From Thermodesulfobacteriota bacterium (GTDB taxonomy: Bacteria; Desulfobacterota; Syntrophobacteria; BM002), in contig CAMYLW010000125.1 in NCBI GenBank assembly GCA_947259475.1, forward strand, positions 1-7,306: a stretch of DNA of 7,306 nucleotides. The letters run 5' to 3'. This document shows positions 1 through 6,061 of the stretch, in pieces (within the stretch, counting starts at the first letter, position 1; each line of letters opens with the position of its first letter). The notes beneath the pieces are model-generated. The model saw nothing but the letters and a program-made list of their open reading frames with translations. It had not been told where the DNA came from and did no database searches. The position numbers and the translations under genes were made by a program.

Positions 1-2912
1 CTGCCCAGCTCGCCGCCCAGGAGATCAAGGCAACATGGCACGGTCCCGACCAGTCCGCCGCAGAACTGAAAGGGAGCATAGCAAATGTTATTGGTCTTGG
101 TGGCGTGCACCTCAACCTTATCGGCAAGCTCGGTAACTCCCCCTGGTTAAAGCCACTGCTCCCGGAAAGCTTAGGCGCATTTACAAAAGCCAGCGTAGCA
201 GCGAAGATCTCCGGGGGTTATCCAATTCTGGCAGTGAACGATTTCGATTTTCATGGCAAAACAGAACATGACCTGGACCTATCGCTGTCCGGAACGTTTG
301 ATCTAGCCCTTTCCTCAACCGGCGTGGAGCCCGCAAACATGAGGACTGAACTGGTATTTGCCGCCCCAAGCACCCGGGCAGCACGGGTCTTGATTTTTGA
401 CGAAATACCGGAATTGGGCGCCATTACCGGCAGGTGCGATGTCCGTTCCCAGGTGGGTGATCCATCGCTCGAGAATGTAGCGCTTCAGATCAAAGACGCG
501 AAGGGTATTCAGGCAAATCTGAGCGGGAGGATTGAAAATTTTCCCCTGGCTGACCGACCCAACACCGGTTACGATCTGGACGTATCCATCCAAGCAACAA
601 AGACCGTGGTTATTGGTAAACGGGTCGGTATAATAGTACCTGCCCTCGGCCCCTTGGATCTGACCTTCAGAATCGAAGGTTCCACCCAGGCGTTGCAGCT
701 CAATGAGATCAAGCTGGCCGCCGGCAAGGAAGACGGTGTCCGGACCGGCGTCCAGGGGCAACTGTGGTTTGGTGACTGGGACCAGGCAGACCCGTATAAG
801 ACCATCGACCTAAAGCTACAGGCACACAGTCACACTACCCGCGCACTCGGCACATTCATTGGGCAGGAACTGCCCGAGCTGGGCCCACTCAAAGGTGAGG
901 CCCGCTTGCACACGGTCTCCGGCAAACATCGGCTCGACCAGCTTCATATCCAGACCATAAAGGGCGCGCCTCTCACTGCTACAGTCTTCGGTTCGGCCGA
1001 CCATGTCACCCTGCTGCCGGAGTTGCGCATCCGGGAGATCAAACTTGATGCCAACGCCAGCACCGACGATACTGCGAAACTCAATACGGTATTCAGGCTC
1101 AAGGATGAGATCCCGCCCATTGGGCCACTCCAGGGGATGGCACAAATATCCGGCGATGATCAAAATCTTGTTGTCAACGGGGTCTTCATGGAAGCAGGTA
1201 CGGAAGACCTGCTCCTGGTGAACCTGAGTGGCCGGTTGGGCAAGCTCAGCGCTGCCAATAAATGGCAGCCGCAGAATACCAATCTTTCCATCCAGGCCAG
1301 CTCCAGCAGCAGTAGTGCCCTTGCTGAAAAACTGGGCCACCGCATCCCGGAACTGGGCCCGCTTGCCGCCCAGGCCAAGATTCTCGACAAAAACAAAAAG
1401 GTTTCCATCGACTCCGCCCAATTACGGCTGGGAGACACGGATAACCCGGTGGTGAAAGCCAGTGGTCATATCAATGACCTGTATGCAATGAAGGGCGTCA
1501 AATGGGATGCTCAGTTGCATTTGGATGGCCGTCGCTTTGCGGCTTTTGCCGACTTCCAAAAACTGCCTGAACTGGGTGCCCTAACAGGCCAACTGTCAAT
1601 TTCAGACAGTGATGGAACCCTGGGCATCGAGTCGCTCCAGGTCGAAACCGGGCAGCCGGAACTCCTGAGCCTGAAGGTGGCCGGCCGCTTTGACAATTTC
1701 AAAGACCCTTCCACCCTGCTGTTCAACAGCAGCCTGAGTGCACGAGACCTGCAACTGATTGGGGCAATCTTTGATCGTAAATGGCTGGCCATAGGACCGG
1801 TGCAGCTGGATAGTCAGATAAAAAAGAGCGACAAGGGTAGGGAATTCAACAGTACGCTCACTGCAGGGGAAACCGAGATAGAGGCAAAAATCAAGGAACT
1901 CTTTGAAGCGACTCCTATGCGGATAAGCGGCACCGTCAAGGCACGCAATATGCTTGCGATGGAACTGCTGGAGGAAAAGAGGGAAGAAGAGAAAAAGAAA
2001 CCTTCCGGCAAGGAGCCTGTATTCAGCCGTGAGCCAATAGACTTCGACTGGCTGAAAAAAGTCGACGTGGATATTGCCATCGAGGTTGAATCCTTTGCTA
2101 AAGAGCAATTTCTAGCGGAATCCGCCCAGTTCCACGTGGTGGTCAAATCAGGTGTACTGTCGATCAGCCCGGCTTATTTCGTCTATCCAAAAGGGAAACT
2201 CGACCTCGATCTGCACCTTGATGCGCGGGATCATCCGCGGCTGACCTTCAAAGCCTTCGGCGAACACATCGATCCCCGGCGAGCCCTGGATATTCAGCAA
2301 TACCAAGGAGAGTTGGAGGCGGAAATGAATATCGACGCGTCCTTCAGCACATCCGGGCTAACCCCCCATGAACTGGCTTCAAACAGCCAGGGCAGCATCT
2401 ATATAACCCTACAAAACGGCAAGCTCCCTGCCCCACTGATTGATCTGATTTTTTGGGATGTCGCGGGCTGGGCCTGGAAGAAAGCGACAAATGCAAGGTA
2501 TTACGATTTCGGTTGCGGGGTGGCCGACTACAGTATCGAGGAAGGGGTCATCTCGACAAAGGCCTTTATACTCGACGCCGAGCACATTACCATTACCGGC
2601 GGGGGAACCATCGATCTAGGTGGTGAGGAAGTGGAATACTTCTTTCTGCCAAAGAAGAAATCGCTTCTCATTAAAAAAGCCGACCCGGTAAATATCGAGG
2701 GCCCATTGAACGATCCCAAAGTAAAGGCGATTCCCTGGAAATCGGCCGCCATCACTGCGGGCAAGGTTGGTGGGATTATTTTTGTTCCCTTTATTTTCAT
2801 ACCCCTCACCGCAGCCCACCATATGGCAGGCAAAGTGAAAATTAAAGATGGTGAATCAGCCTGTCAGGAATATCAAAAAACCCATAAAATGGAACATGGG
2901 CCGCAAAACTAG
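1..2912 (+). CDS. AsmA-family envelope protein (AsmA/TamB-like), 5' end outside window
   Basis: The frame is open from base 3, so at least 969 residues of a longer protein are present. A GTG at 105 could be taken as a start, but it has no Shine-Dalgarno and the upstream codons read as the same kind of protein. The body shows about eight divergent modules marked by a P-x-L-G-P-L type motif (codons starting near 162, 408, 639, 873, 1113, 1347, 1566 and 1785), each followed by beta-rich, amphipathic sequence. A charged linker (about 1962-2025) leads into the conserved AsmA C-terminal region: an SQGS...LQNGKL motif near 2373-2430, a GPLNDPKVK motif near 2700, a hydrophobic GGIIFVPFIFIPLTAA stretch near 2769-2816, and a late cysteine. 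Known of the family: inner-membrane-anchored periplasmic proteins forming long beta-grooves, implicated in phospholipid transport to the outer membrane. The N-terminal anchor cannot be seen. Family assignment is firm; which paralogue and what cargo are unknown. Confidence 0.85.
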   Translation, partial: AQLAAQEIKATWHGPDQSAAELKGSIANVIGLGGVHLNLIGKLGNSPWLKPLLPESLGAFTKASVAAKISGGYPILAVNDFDFHGKTEHDLDLSLSGTFDLALSSTGVEPANMRTELVFAAPSTRAARVLIFDEIPELGAITGRCDVRSQVGDPSLENVALQIKDAKGIQANLSGRIENFPLADRPNTGYDLDVSIQATKTVVIGKRVGIIVPALGPLDLTFRIEGSTQALQLNEIKLAAGKEDGVRTGVQGQLWFGDWDQADPYKTIDLKLQAHSHTTRALGTFIGQELPELGPLKGEARLHTVSGKHRLDQLHIQTIKGAPLTATVFGSADHVTLLPELRIREIKLDANASTDDTAKLNTVFRLKDEIPPIGPLQGMAQISGDDQNLVVNGVFMEAGTEDLLLVNLSGRLGKLSAANKWQPQNTNLSIQASSSSSSALAEKLGHRIPELGPLAAQAKILDKNKKVSIDSAQLRLGDTDNPVVKASGHINDLYAMKGVKWDAQLHLDGRRFAAFADFQKLPELGALTGQLSISDSDGTLGIESLQVETGQPELLSLKVAGRFDNFKDPSTLLFNSSLSARDLQLIGAIFDRKWLAIGPVQLDSQIKKSDKGREFNSTLTAGETEIEAKIKELFEATPMRISGTVKARNMLAMELLEEKREEEKKKPSGKEPVFSREPIDFDWLKKVDVDIAIEVESFAKEQFLAESAQFHVVVKSGVLSISPAYFVYPKGKLDLDLHLDARDHPRLTFKAFGEHIDPRRALDIQQYQGELEAEMNIDASFSTSGLTPHELASNSQGSIYITLQNGKLPAPLIDLIFWDVAGWAWKKATNARYYDFGCGVADYSIEEGVISTKAFILDAEHITITGGGTIDLGGEEVEYFFLPKKKSLLIKKADPVNIEGPLNDPKVKAIPWKSAAITAGKVGGIIFVPFIFIPLTAAHHMAGKVKIKDGESACQEYQKTHKMEHGPQN
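162..1802 (+). repeat. Degenerate protein-level tandem modules of about 77 residues in the AsmA-like gene
   Basis: The motif P-E-L-G-P-L or a variant (PESLGA, PELGAI, PALGPL, PELGPL, PPIGPL, PELGPL, PELGAL, LAIGPV) recurs with its first codon near 162, 408, 639, 873, 1113, 1347, 1566 and 1785. Intervals are 82, 77, 78, 80, 78, 73 and 73 codons. The DNA between copies has diverged, so this is an old protein repeat and not a recent nucleotide duplication. The period suits stacked beta-groove modules of AsmA-like bridge proteins; that structural reading is inference. Confidence 0.7.
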
Positions 2913-2952
2913 CGAACCCCATCAATTTGCCTCCTTTGATAGACTCTAAAAC

Positions 2953-2990
2953 TCAAGGACGGCCCTTAATGCCTATTGCCTTGATTTTCC
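2953..2990 (+). terminator. Weak hairpin plus T-run between the AsmA gene and pcnB (possible terminator or operator)
   Basis: TCAAGG (2953-2958) pairs with CCTTGA (2979-2984), and inside it GGC can pair with GCC. TTTT follows at once. It begins about 40 bases after the AsmA stop codon, where a terminator would be expected, but the internal bulges make it weak. The right arm overlaps the proposed -35 box of pcnB, so it could instead be a regulatory palindrome or chance. Confidence 0.3.
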
Positions 2991-3009
2991 CTGAGAAATT
3001 CAGTATATA
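2981..3009 (+). promoter_or_regulatory. Sigma-70-like promoter for pcnB and the deacetylase gene
   Basis: TTGATT at 2981-2986 (4 of 6 to TTGACA) is separated by exactly 17 bases from TATATA at 3004-3009 (4 of 6 to TATAAT). Transcription would begin near 3016, giving a leader of about 27 bases before the pcnB ATG. Position and spacing are good; activity is inferred. Confidence 0.5.
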
Positions 3010-3042
3010 TGACAGATCGATTACACAGTAGAGTCCAAACCT

Positions 3043-4287
3043 ATGAAGCCAACTGTTATCAATCGCAATAAACACGTGGTCTCCAGAAAGCAGATGAGCC
3101 CGGAGGTCCTCAAGGTTCTTTATCGCCTTCACCGGACTGGACACCTTGCCTATCTTTGCGGCGGAGGAGTTCGTGATCTTCTGCTGGGACGGAAGATCGA
3201 CGATTTCGACGTTGCCACTGATGCTGAACCCAGGAGTCTCAAGAAGGTTTTCGGAAACTGCCGACTAATAGGTCGCCGTTTCCGTATCGCCCACATCATG
3301 TTCAAGGGCGGCAAGATCATCGAGGTCTCCACCTTCCGCAAAAAGGGAGAAGAGGAGGAAGCAACAGACGACGGTAATAGTCTCTTGATCAAGCGCGACA
3401 ATACCTTTGGCTCTCCAGCCGAGGATGCCTTTCGCCGAGATTTCACCATCAATGGACTCTATTACAACGTCGCTGACTTCAGCATCATCGATTATGTTGA
3501 TGGCAGGGCAGATCTACATGCCCGCCTCATCCGTTGCATAGGCGAGCCAAATATACGTTTTCAGGAAGACCCAATTCGCATCCTACGCGGTATTCGTCTG
3601 GCGGCAACTCTTGATTTCCAGGTGGAGGAATCCACCTGGGAAGCCATGAAGCGTCAGTGCCATCACATTATGGAATGCCCGGCCTCACGAATCCGGGAGG
3701 AAATTATGAAAACCCTGCGGCGCAAAGGCAGCCGCAAGGGTTTCGAGTTGCTTGCCGGCGGAGGCATACTGGAACACCTGCTTCCTAGATTGGACGAGTT
3801 CCGGCTAGCCTGCCTAAAAAACGAGCCCACCTCTGCTGATCCTTTATTGCAGCACCTCGGTGTAATTGACGATCTTCGCTCGAAGGGATCAGAGTTCACC
3901 GATTCCTTGCTGCTGGCCACCCTGACCGCCTCTCCAGTATTGTCCTCCTTCGAAACGCTTCCTCCGGATTCCGATGTGGCCAGATGGCTGCACCAGTACC
4001 TGGAGGAAAACTTCAAACCGTTGGCCATCCCCCGAGTCGTACGCACCCACGTCCATTTTCTGCTTCTGGCCCTCCGACATATGTTGGCCGAGAAGAGAAG
4101 AAAAAGACGTCGGAGTCTGCGACGTAGCCCATTGTTTACCGATGCTCTTAAGCTTCTTGAAATTCATTGCCTGGCAACAAATAAACACTGGTCTGCTTTA
4201 CACCGTTGGCAGCGATCTCCGACGAACCGTCAACACCGCCGTCGAAAAACCAAGGGTTTGTCACCAATGAGGGATGCAAGTAAGTAG
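3043..4287 (+). CDS. pcnB: Poly(A) polymerase I (class II nucleotidyltransferase family)
   Basis: This 414-residue protein should add adenosines to RNA 3' ends, which in bacteria promotes decay by 3' exonucleases. Motifs in order: LCGGGVRDLLLG (38-49), the DDFDVATDA metal-binding strand with D54 and D56 (53-61), LIGRRFRIAHI (75-85), RRDFTINGL (131-139) and EDPIRILRGIRLAA (175-188). The LIGRRF...H segment matches the signature reported to separate bacterial poly(A) polymerases from the closely related CCA-adding enzymes, so I prefer PcnB over tRNA nucleotidyltransferase. There is no HD domain. The C-terminus is arginine- and lysine-rich (351-361 and 399-404), as in the PcnB RNA-binding tail; at 414 residues it is somewhat shorter than E. 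coli PcnB. The ATG at 3043 is the first start after an in-frame stop at 3010-3012; its ribosome site is weak (TAGAG at 3029-3033). The deacetylase gene follows 26 bases downstream. Confidence 0.92.
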   Translation: MKPTVINRNKHVVSRKQMSPEVLKVLYRLHRTGHLAYLCGGGVRDLLLGRKIDDFDVATDAEPRSLKKVFGNCRLIGRRFRIAHIMFKGGKIIEVSTFRKKGEEEEATDDGNSLLIKRDNTFGSPAEDAFRRDFTINGLYYNVADFSIIDYVDGRADLHARLIRCIGEPNIRFQEDPIRILRGIRLAATLDFQVEESTWEAMKRQCHHIMECPASRIREEIMKTLRRKGSRKGFELLAGGGILEHLLPRLDEFRLACLKNEPTSADPLLQHLGVIDDLRSKGSEFTDSLLLATLTASPVLSSFETLPPDSDVARWLHQYLEENFKPLAIPRVVRTHVHFLLLALRHMLAEKRRKRRRSLRRSPLFTDALKLLEIHCLATNKHWSALHRWQRSPTNRQHRRRKTKGLSPMRDASK

Positions 4288-4302
4288 AGCGAAATAGATG
4301 CA

Positions 4303-4309
4303 GAGAGGA
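4303..4309 (+). promoter_or_regulatory. Ribosome binding site of the HDAC-like gene
   Basis: GAGAGGA lies four bases before the ATG at 4314, in the 26-base gap after pcnB. Spacing is slightly short but the purine-rich core is clear, and no promoter-like pair is visible in the gap, which supports co-transcription with pcnB. Confidence 0.55.
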
Positions 4310-4313
4310 TTTC

Positions 4314-5189
4314 ATGAAAAAAACCGGTGTCTTCTACCATCCCAGCTTCAGCCGAAAAAGTTATCTCACCCGCGGATCTCGACTGGAGGATTTTCCCGAA
4401 GCGATTGATTATCTGCTGGCCCGTGACAACGTTGTTCTCTACGAATCGCCACCCATCGAGGAAGAGTGGATCCTCAAGGTGCACACCCCAGAACTTATCC
4501 GAGGCGTGGAGGGTGATCCCCTTTGCTCCACTGGCTGGCACTCAGTTGGTGGCGTGGTCCTAGCCGGAGAAAAGATCTGCACTGGAGAGATTTACAACGG
4601 CTTTGCCCTCATTGGTGCCGGTGGTCATCATTCGGGAAGAGATTATTTTGGCGGCTTCTGCTGTTTCAATGATGTGGTAATCACCATCACTTACCTGCGA
4701 GAGATACACAATATTCAACGCTTCGCCATCCTTGATACAGATGCCCACCACGGTGATGGTACGCGTGATCTTCTCAAAAATGATCCAGACGTGCTTCACG
4801 TTTGCTTTTGCAGCATGGAGACTTGTTCAGCAGACGGCACCAAGGTGGACGTTCCTGCACCTGGCGGTTTCTGGGGATTTTCCGGTAAAGGCGCTGAAAA
4901 TGTGGATGCGGCCTACGCCAATAAGGTAAGAGAAGAGTTCGGTCCTCGGGTGGCTGATTTCAAACCAGATCTCATTTTCTGGTATTTCGGTTTCGACACC
5001 CACAAGGGAGATTATGGTAGCCTGGGACTCAGCAAAGCGTGCTTCCTGGACATTGCCCACTTCATGCGACAGACCGCAGACGAGGTGACCGATGGCCGTC
5101 TGGAGGTGGTTCTAGGGGGTGGATCCCGCACTGACCTTGCAACAGCACTTATCCCACCAATTATAGAAGTTCTGGCCGATACCGCCTAG
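4314..5189 (+). CDS. HDAC-superfamily (arginase/deacetylase fold) zinc amidohydrolase, divergent subfamily
   Basis: This 291-residue protein keeps most of the histone-deacetylase active site. GGHHSGRDYFGGFCCFND (103-120) carries the paired histidines H105/H106. ILDTDAHHGDGT (139-150) carries zinc ligands D143 and H145 and the charge-relay residues D141 and H146. GFDTHKGDYGSLGLS (226-240) carries the third zinc ligand D228. By family knowledge it should hydrolyse an acetyl-lysine, acetyl-polyamine or similar amide in the cytoplasm. Two things are unusual. The GGGY-type loop with the catalytic tyrosine reads LGGGSRTDLA (267-276), placing S271 where tyrosine is expected. The N-terminus reads SYLTRGSRLEDFP (16-28) instead of the usual H...HPErP...R. 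From memory, similar SRxDLA-containing proteins occur in archaea and deltaproteobacteria, so this looks like a real subfamily and not a sequencing error. It probably shares a transcript with pcnB. Substrate unknown. Confidence 0.88.
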   Translation: MKKTGVFYHPSFSRKSYLTRGSRLEDFPEAIDYLLARDNVVLYESPPIEEEWILKVHTPELIRGVEGDPLCSTGWHSVGGVVLAGEKICTGEIYNGFALIGAGGHHSGRDYFGGFCCFNDVVITITYLREIHNIQRFAILDTDAHHGDGTRDLLKNDPDVLHVCFCSMETCSADGTKVDVPAPGGFWGFSGKGAENVDAAYANKVREEFGPRVADFKPDLIFWYFGFDTHKGDYGSLGLSKACFLDIAHFMRQTADEVTDGRLEVVLGGGSRTDLATALIPPIIEVLADTA

Positions 5190-5202
5190 TTCTTCGCGCA
5201 GT

Positions 5203-5232
5203 AAAGCATCCCCCGGCATAGCCGGGGGCTTT
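5203..5232 (+). terminator. Rho-independent-type terminator after the deacetylase gene
   Basis: CCCCCGGC (5210-5217) and GCCGGGGG (5221-5228) form a perfect 8-bp stem closed by an ATA loop. The flanking AAAG and CTTT (5229-5232) extend it across a bulge. It starts 13 bases after the stop codon. The T-run is only three long, so it may act weakly or in both directions. Confidence 0.75.
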
Positions 5233-5245
5233 GGTCCATGAGTCG

Positions 5246-5344
5246 ACCCGAAAGGGTGGCGCCCCCAACCGCCGTCGTCACGCCTGGGCGTGACTTCCGC
5301 CTACGTCGAAGACTTCGGCGAGACAAGATGGCGAGTGAAGTAGG
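5246..5344. repeat. Cluster of adjacent hairpins in the intergenic region (structured, REP-like)
   Basis: Three stems stand close together. ACCC-GAAA-GGGT (5246-5257) has a GNRA-type loop. GTCACGCC-TG-GGCGTGAC (5277-5294) is a perfect 8-bp inverted repeat. CGTCGAA-GAC-TTCGGCG (5304-5320) is a 7-bp stem with one G-T pair. An outer CCTAC (5300-5304) and GTAGG (5340-5344) could enclose the last stem. There is no coding potential. It resembles multi-copy intergenic palindromes of environmental bacteria, but copy number cannot be judged here; a structured RNA is the alternative. Confidence 0.5.
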
Positions 5345-5397
5345 GTGCGATTCAGAATTCCACGCCTTGTGGTAAAATCAAAGCCGTGCCCGTGAAC

Positions 5398-5428
5398 GAA
5401 ATCCCCCCTAACCCCCCTTTATGTAAGG
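5398..5428 (-). repeat. Palindromic unit copy 1, degraded stem
   Basis: It begins GAAATCCCCCC, then TAACCCCCCTTT, but the complementary A3-G5 arm has decayed to AAGG. Orientation is opposite to copies 2 and 4. Its inner end merges into the left 26-base inverted repeat. Confidence 0.6.
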
Positions 5429-5450
5429 TGCTTCAGGGTTTTCAGTGGGT
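5425..5450 (+). repeat. Left arm of a 26-base inverted repeat
   Basis: It matches the reverse complement of 5805-5830 at 24 of 26 positions by eye, including an unbroken core GGGTTTTCAGTGGGT at its right end. The arms are 354 bases apart. Confidence 0.75.
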
Positions 5451-5477
5451 AAGAACTGTCTTGAGGACTTCGTTTCA

Positions 5478-5489
5478 TGATGATCATCA
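5478..5489. repeat. 12-bp perfect palindrome
   Basis: TGATGATCATCA equals its own reverse complement. It lies between copies 1 and 2 of the palindromic units. It could be a protein-binding site, but no adjacent gene or promoter supports that. Confidence 0.4.
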
Positions 5490-5590
5490 AGCGAATTGAA
5501 TACATGAGCAGCAGCAAATACGATCCCATATCGAGTGATTTCTGGGCTTGCAGCAATCATGACTTGTCCTTCAGAGTTGATGCCTTGAAG

Positions 5591-5624
5591 TCCCCCTTTT
5601 TAAAGGGGGATTTAGGGGGATTTT
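5591..5624 (+). repeat. Palindromic unit copy 2
   Basis: TCCCCCTTT (5591-5599) and AAAGGGGGA (5602-5610) make a 9-bp stem with a TT loop, followed by the tail TTTAGGGGGATTTT. It is 11 bases from copy 3, which points the other way, so the two form a larger cruciform. Confidence 0.75.
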
Positions 5625-5635
5625 CAACCGCTTTC

Positions 5636-5670
5636 GAAATCCCCCCAGACCCCCCTTTGCCAAAGGGGGG
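5636..5670 (-). repeat. Palindromic unit copy 3, inverted
   Basis: It begins GAAATCCCCCC like copy 1. Then C6-T3 (5650-5658) pairs with A3-G6 (5662-5670) around a GCC loop. It is the reverse-complement counterpart of copy 2 with several substitutions, which suggests an old or independent insertion. Confidence 0.75.
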
Positions 5671-5804
5671 CAGAGGGAAAGGTGCGTCACGATTTCCCCC
5701 TTCAACCCATCGAGTTTTACGACGTGTGTCCAGGAGTTCATTTGATAAGCGGCTATAGGAGGCAATGGATCCTGGCATCAGAGCCTTACTTATGCTGCAA
5801 ATTC

Positions 5805-5830
5805 ACCCACTGAAAACCCCGAAGGACCTT
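5805..5830 (-). repeat. Right arm of the 26-base inverted repeat
   Basis: It begins ACCCACTGAAAACCC and is the reverse-complement partner of 5425-5450 with two mismatches. Between this arm and copy 4 there are 12 bases that have no counterpart on the left side, where the arm overlaps the decayed end of copy 1. Confidence 0.75.
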
Positions 5831-5842
5831 TCTTCAGAATCT

Positions 5843-5877
5843 TCCCCCTTTTGTAAAGGGGGATCGAGGGGGATTTT
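5843..5877 (+). repeat. Palindromic unit copy 4
   Basis: TCCCCCTTT (5843-5851) and AAAGGGGGA (5855-5863) pair around a TGT loop, with the tail TCGAGGGGGATTTT. It has the same orientation as copy 2 and is opposite to copy 1, its mirror at the other edge of the composite region. Confidence 0.75.
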
Positions 5878-5942
5878 GCTGAGCCTTCGTCCTCCAGAAA
5901 ATCACCGCAGCATACTTACTCTACAAGCAAAGCTAAACTATA

Positions 5943-5966
5943 CCACCAGCACAGCAGGTGGGTTTT
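5943..5966 (+). terminator. Terminator-like hairpin with T-run, no clear upstream gene
   Basis: CCACC (5943-5947) pairs with GGTGG (5957-5961); inside, after an A-A mismatch, GC pairs with GC around an ACA loop. G and TTTT (5963-5966) follow. It may insulate the small gene at 6062 from read-through, or end an unrecognised short transcript from the repeat region. Confidence 0.4.
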
Positions 5967-6050
5967 GAAACTACTAAGCCCCAGGCGCTATGCGAAGTTC
6001 TGCACGATTTTTGCATTATTGTTTGCGACTTTCAGGATGATAAGAAGAAT

Positions 6051-6057
6051 GGAGAGG
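6051..6057 (+). promoter_or_regulatory. Ribosome binding site that sets the GTG start of the small Cys4 gene
   Basis: GGAGAGG lies four bases before GTG at 6062. An in-frame stop (TAA, 6041-6043) just upstream leaves no other ATG or GTG in this frame, so this site and the GTG go together. Confidence 0.6.
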
Positions 6058-6061
6058 AAAG

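Larger units (their letters stand above)
5398..5877. repeat. Composite inverted-repeat region built from four palindromic units (MITE-like arrangement)
   Basis: Four copies of a C5-T3 / A3-G5 palindrome with an AGGGGGATTT tail lie here in orientation minus, plus, minus, plus. The outer two sit beside a 26-base inverted pair (5425-5450 and 5805-5830). The outer edges are near-complementary AAATCCCCC / GGGGGATTT. No transposase and no clear target-site duplication are visible. It could be a non-autonomous element, nested insertions of a small palindrome, or just a hotspot for such repeats. Confidence 0.5.

Noticed and set aside
105..107. GTG as the start codon of the AsmA-like gene
   Set aside because: The frame is open to base 3, the upstream codons read as the same repeat-type protein, and there is no Shine-Dalgarno before 105. 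The gene is cut by the window edge.
816..1421. 201-codon open frame on the minus strand
   Set aside because: It lies wholly inside the AsmA-like gene, has no recognisable motif or ribosome site, and its composition is what antisense of a GC-biased gene gives.
3043..4287. CCA-adding tRNA nucleotidyltransferase
   Set aside because: The LIGRRFRIAHI segment fits the poly(A) polymerase signature, there is no HD domain, and the C-terminus is arginine-rich as in PcnB.
5361..5388. Imperfect stem CACGcCTT / AAGcCGTG
   Set aside because: The 12-base loop and internal C-C mismatch make it indistinguishable from chance.
5477..5758. 93-codon open frame on the plus strand
   Set aside because: Much of the translation (KSPFLKGDLGGF, PPDPPLPKGG) is the palindromic repeat units read through as protein; no conserved domain. 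A classic spurious repeat ORF.
5557..5778. Two overlapping minus-strand frames
   Set aside because: Both are the reverse reading of the same palindromic units (PPFGKGGSGG, PPLAKGGLGG) with no other support.
5398..5877. CRISPR array
   Set aside because: The repeated units alternate in orientation, are unevenly spaced and differ in length, and no cas gene is present.
5765..5968. 67-codon plus-strand frame behind AGGAGG
   Set aside because: AGGAGG is only two bases from the ATG, too close to work well, and the protein runs through repeat copy 4 and the terminator-like hairpin. No family resemblance.
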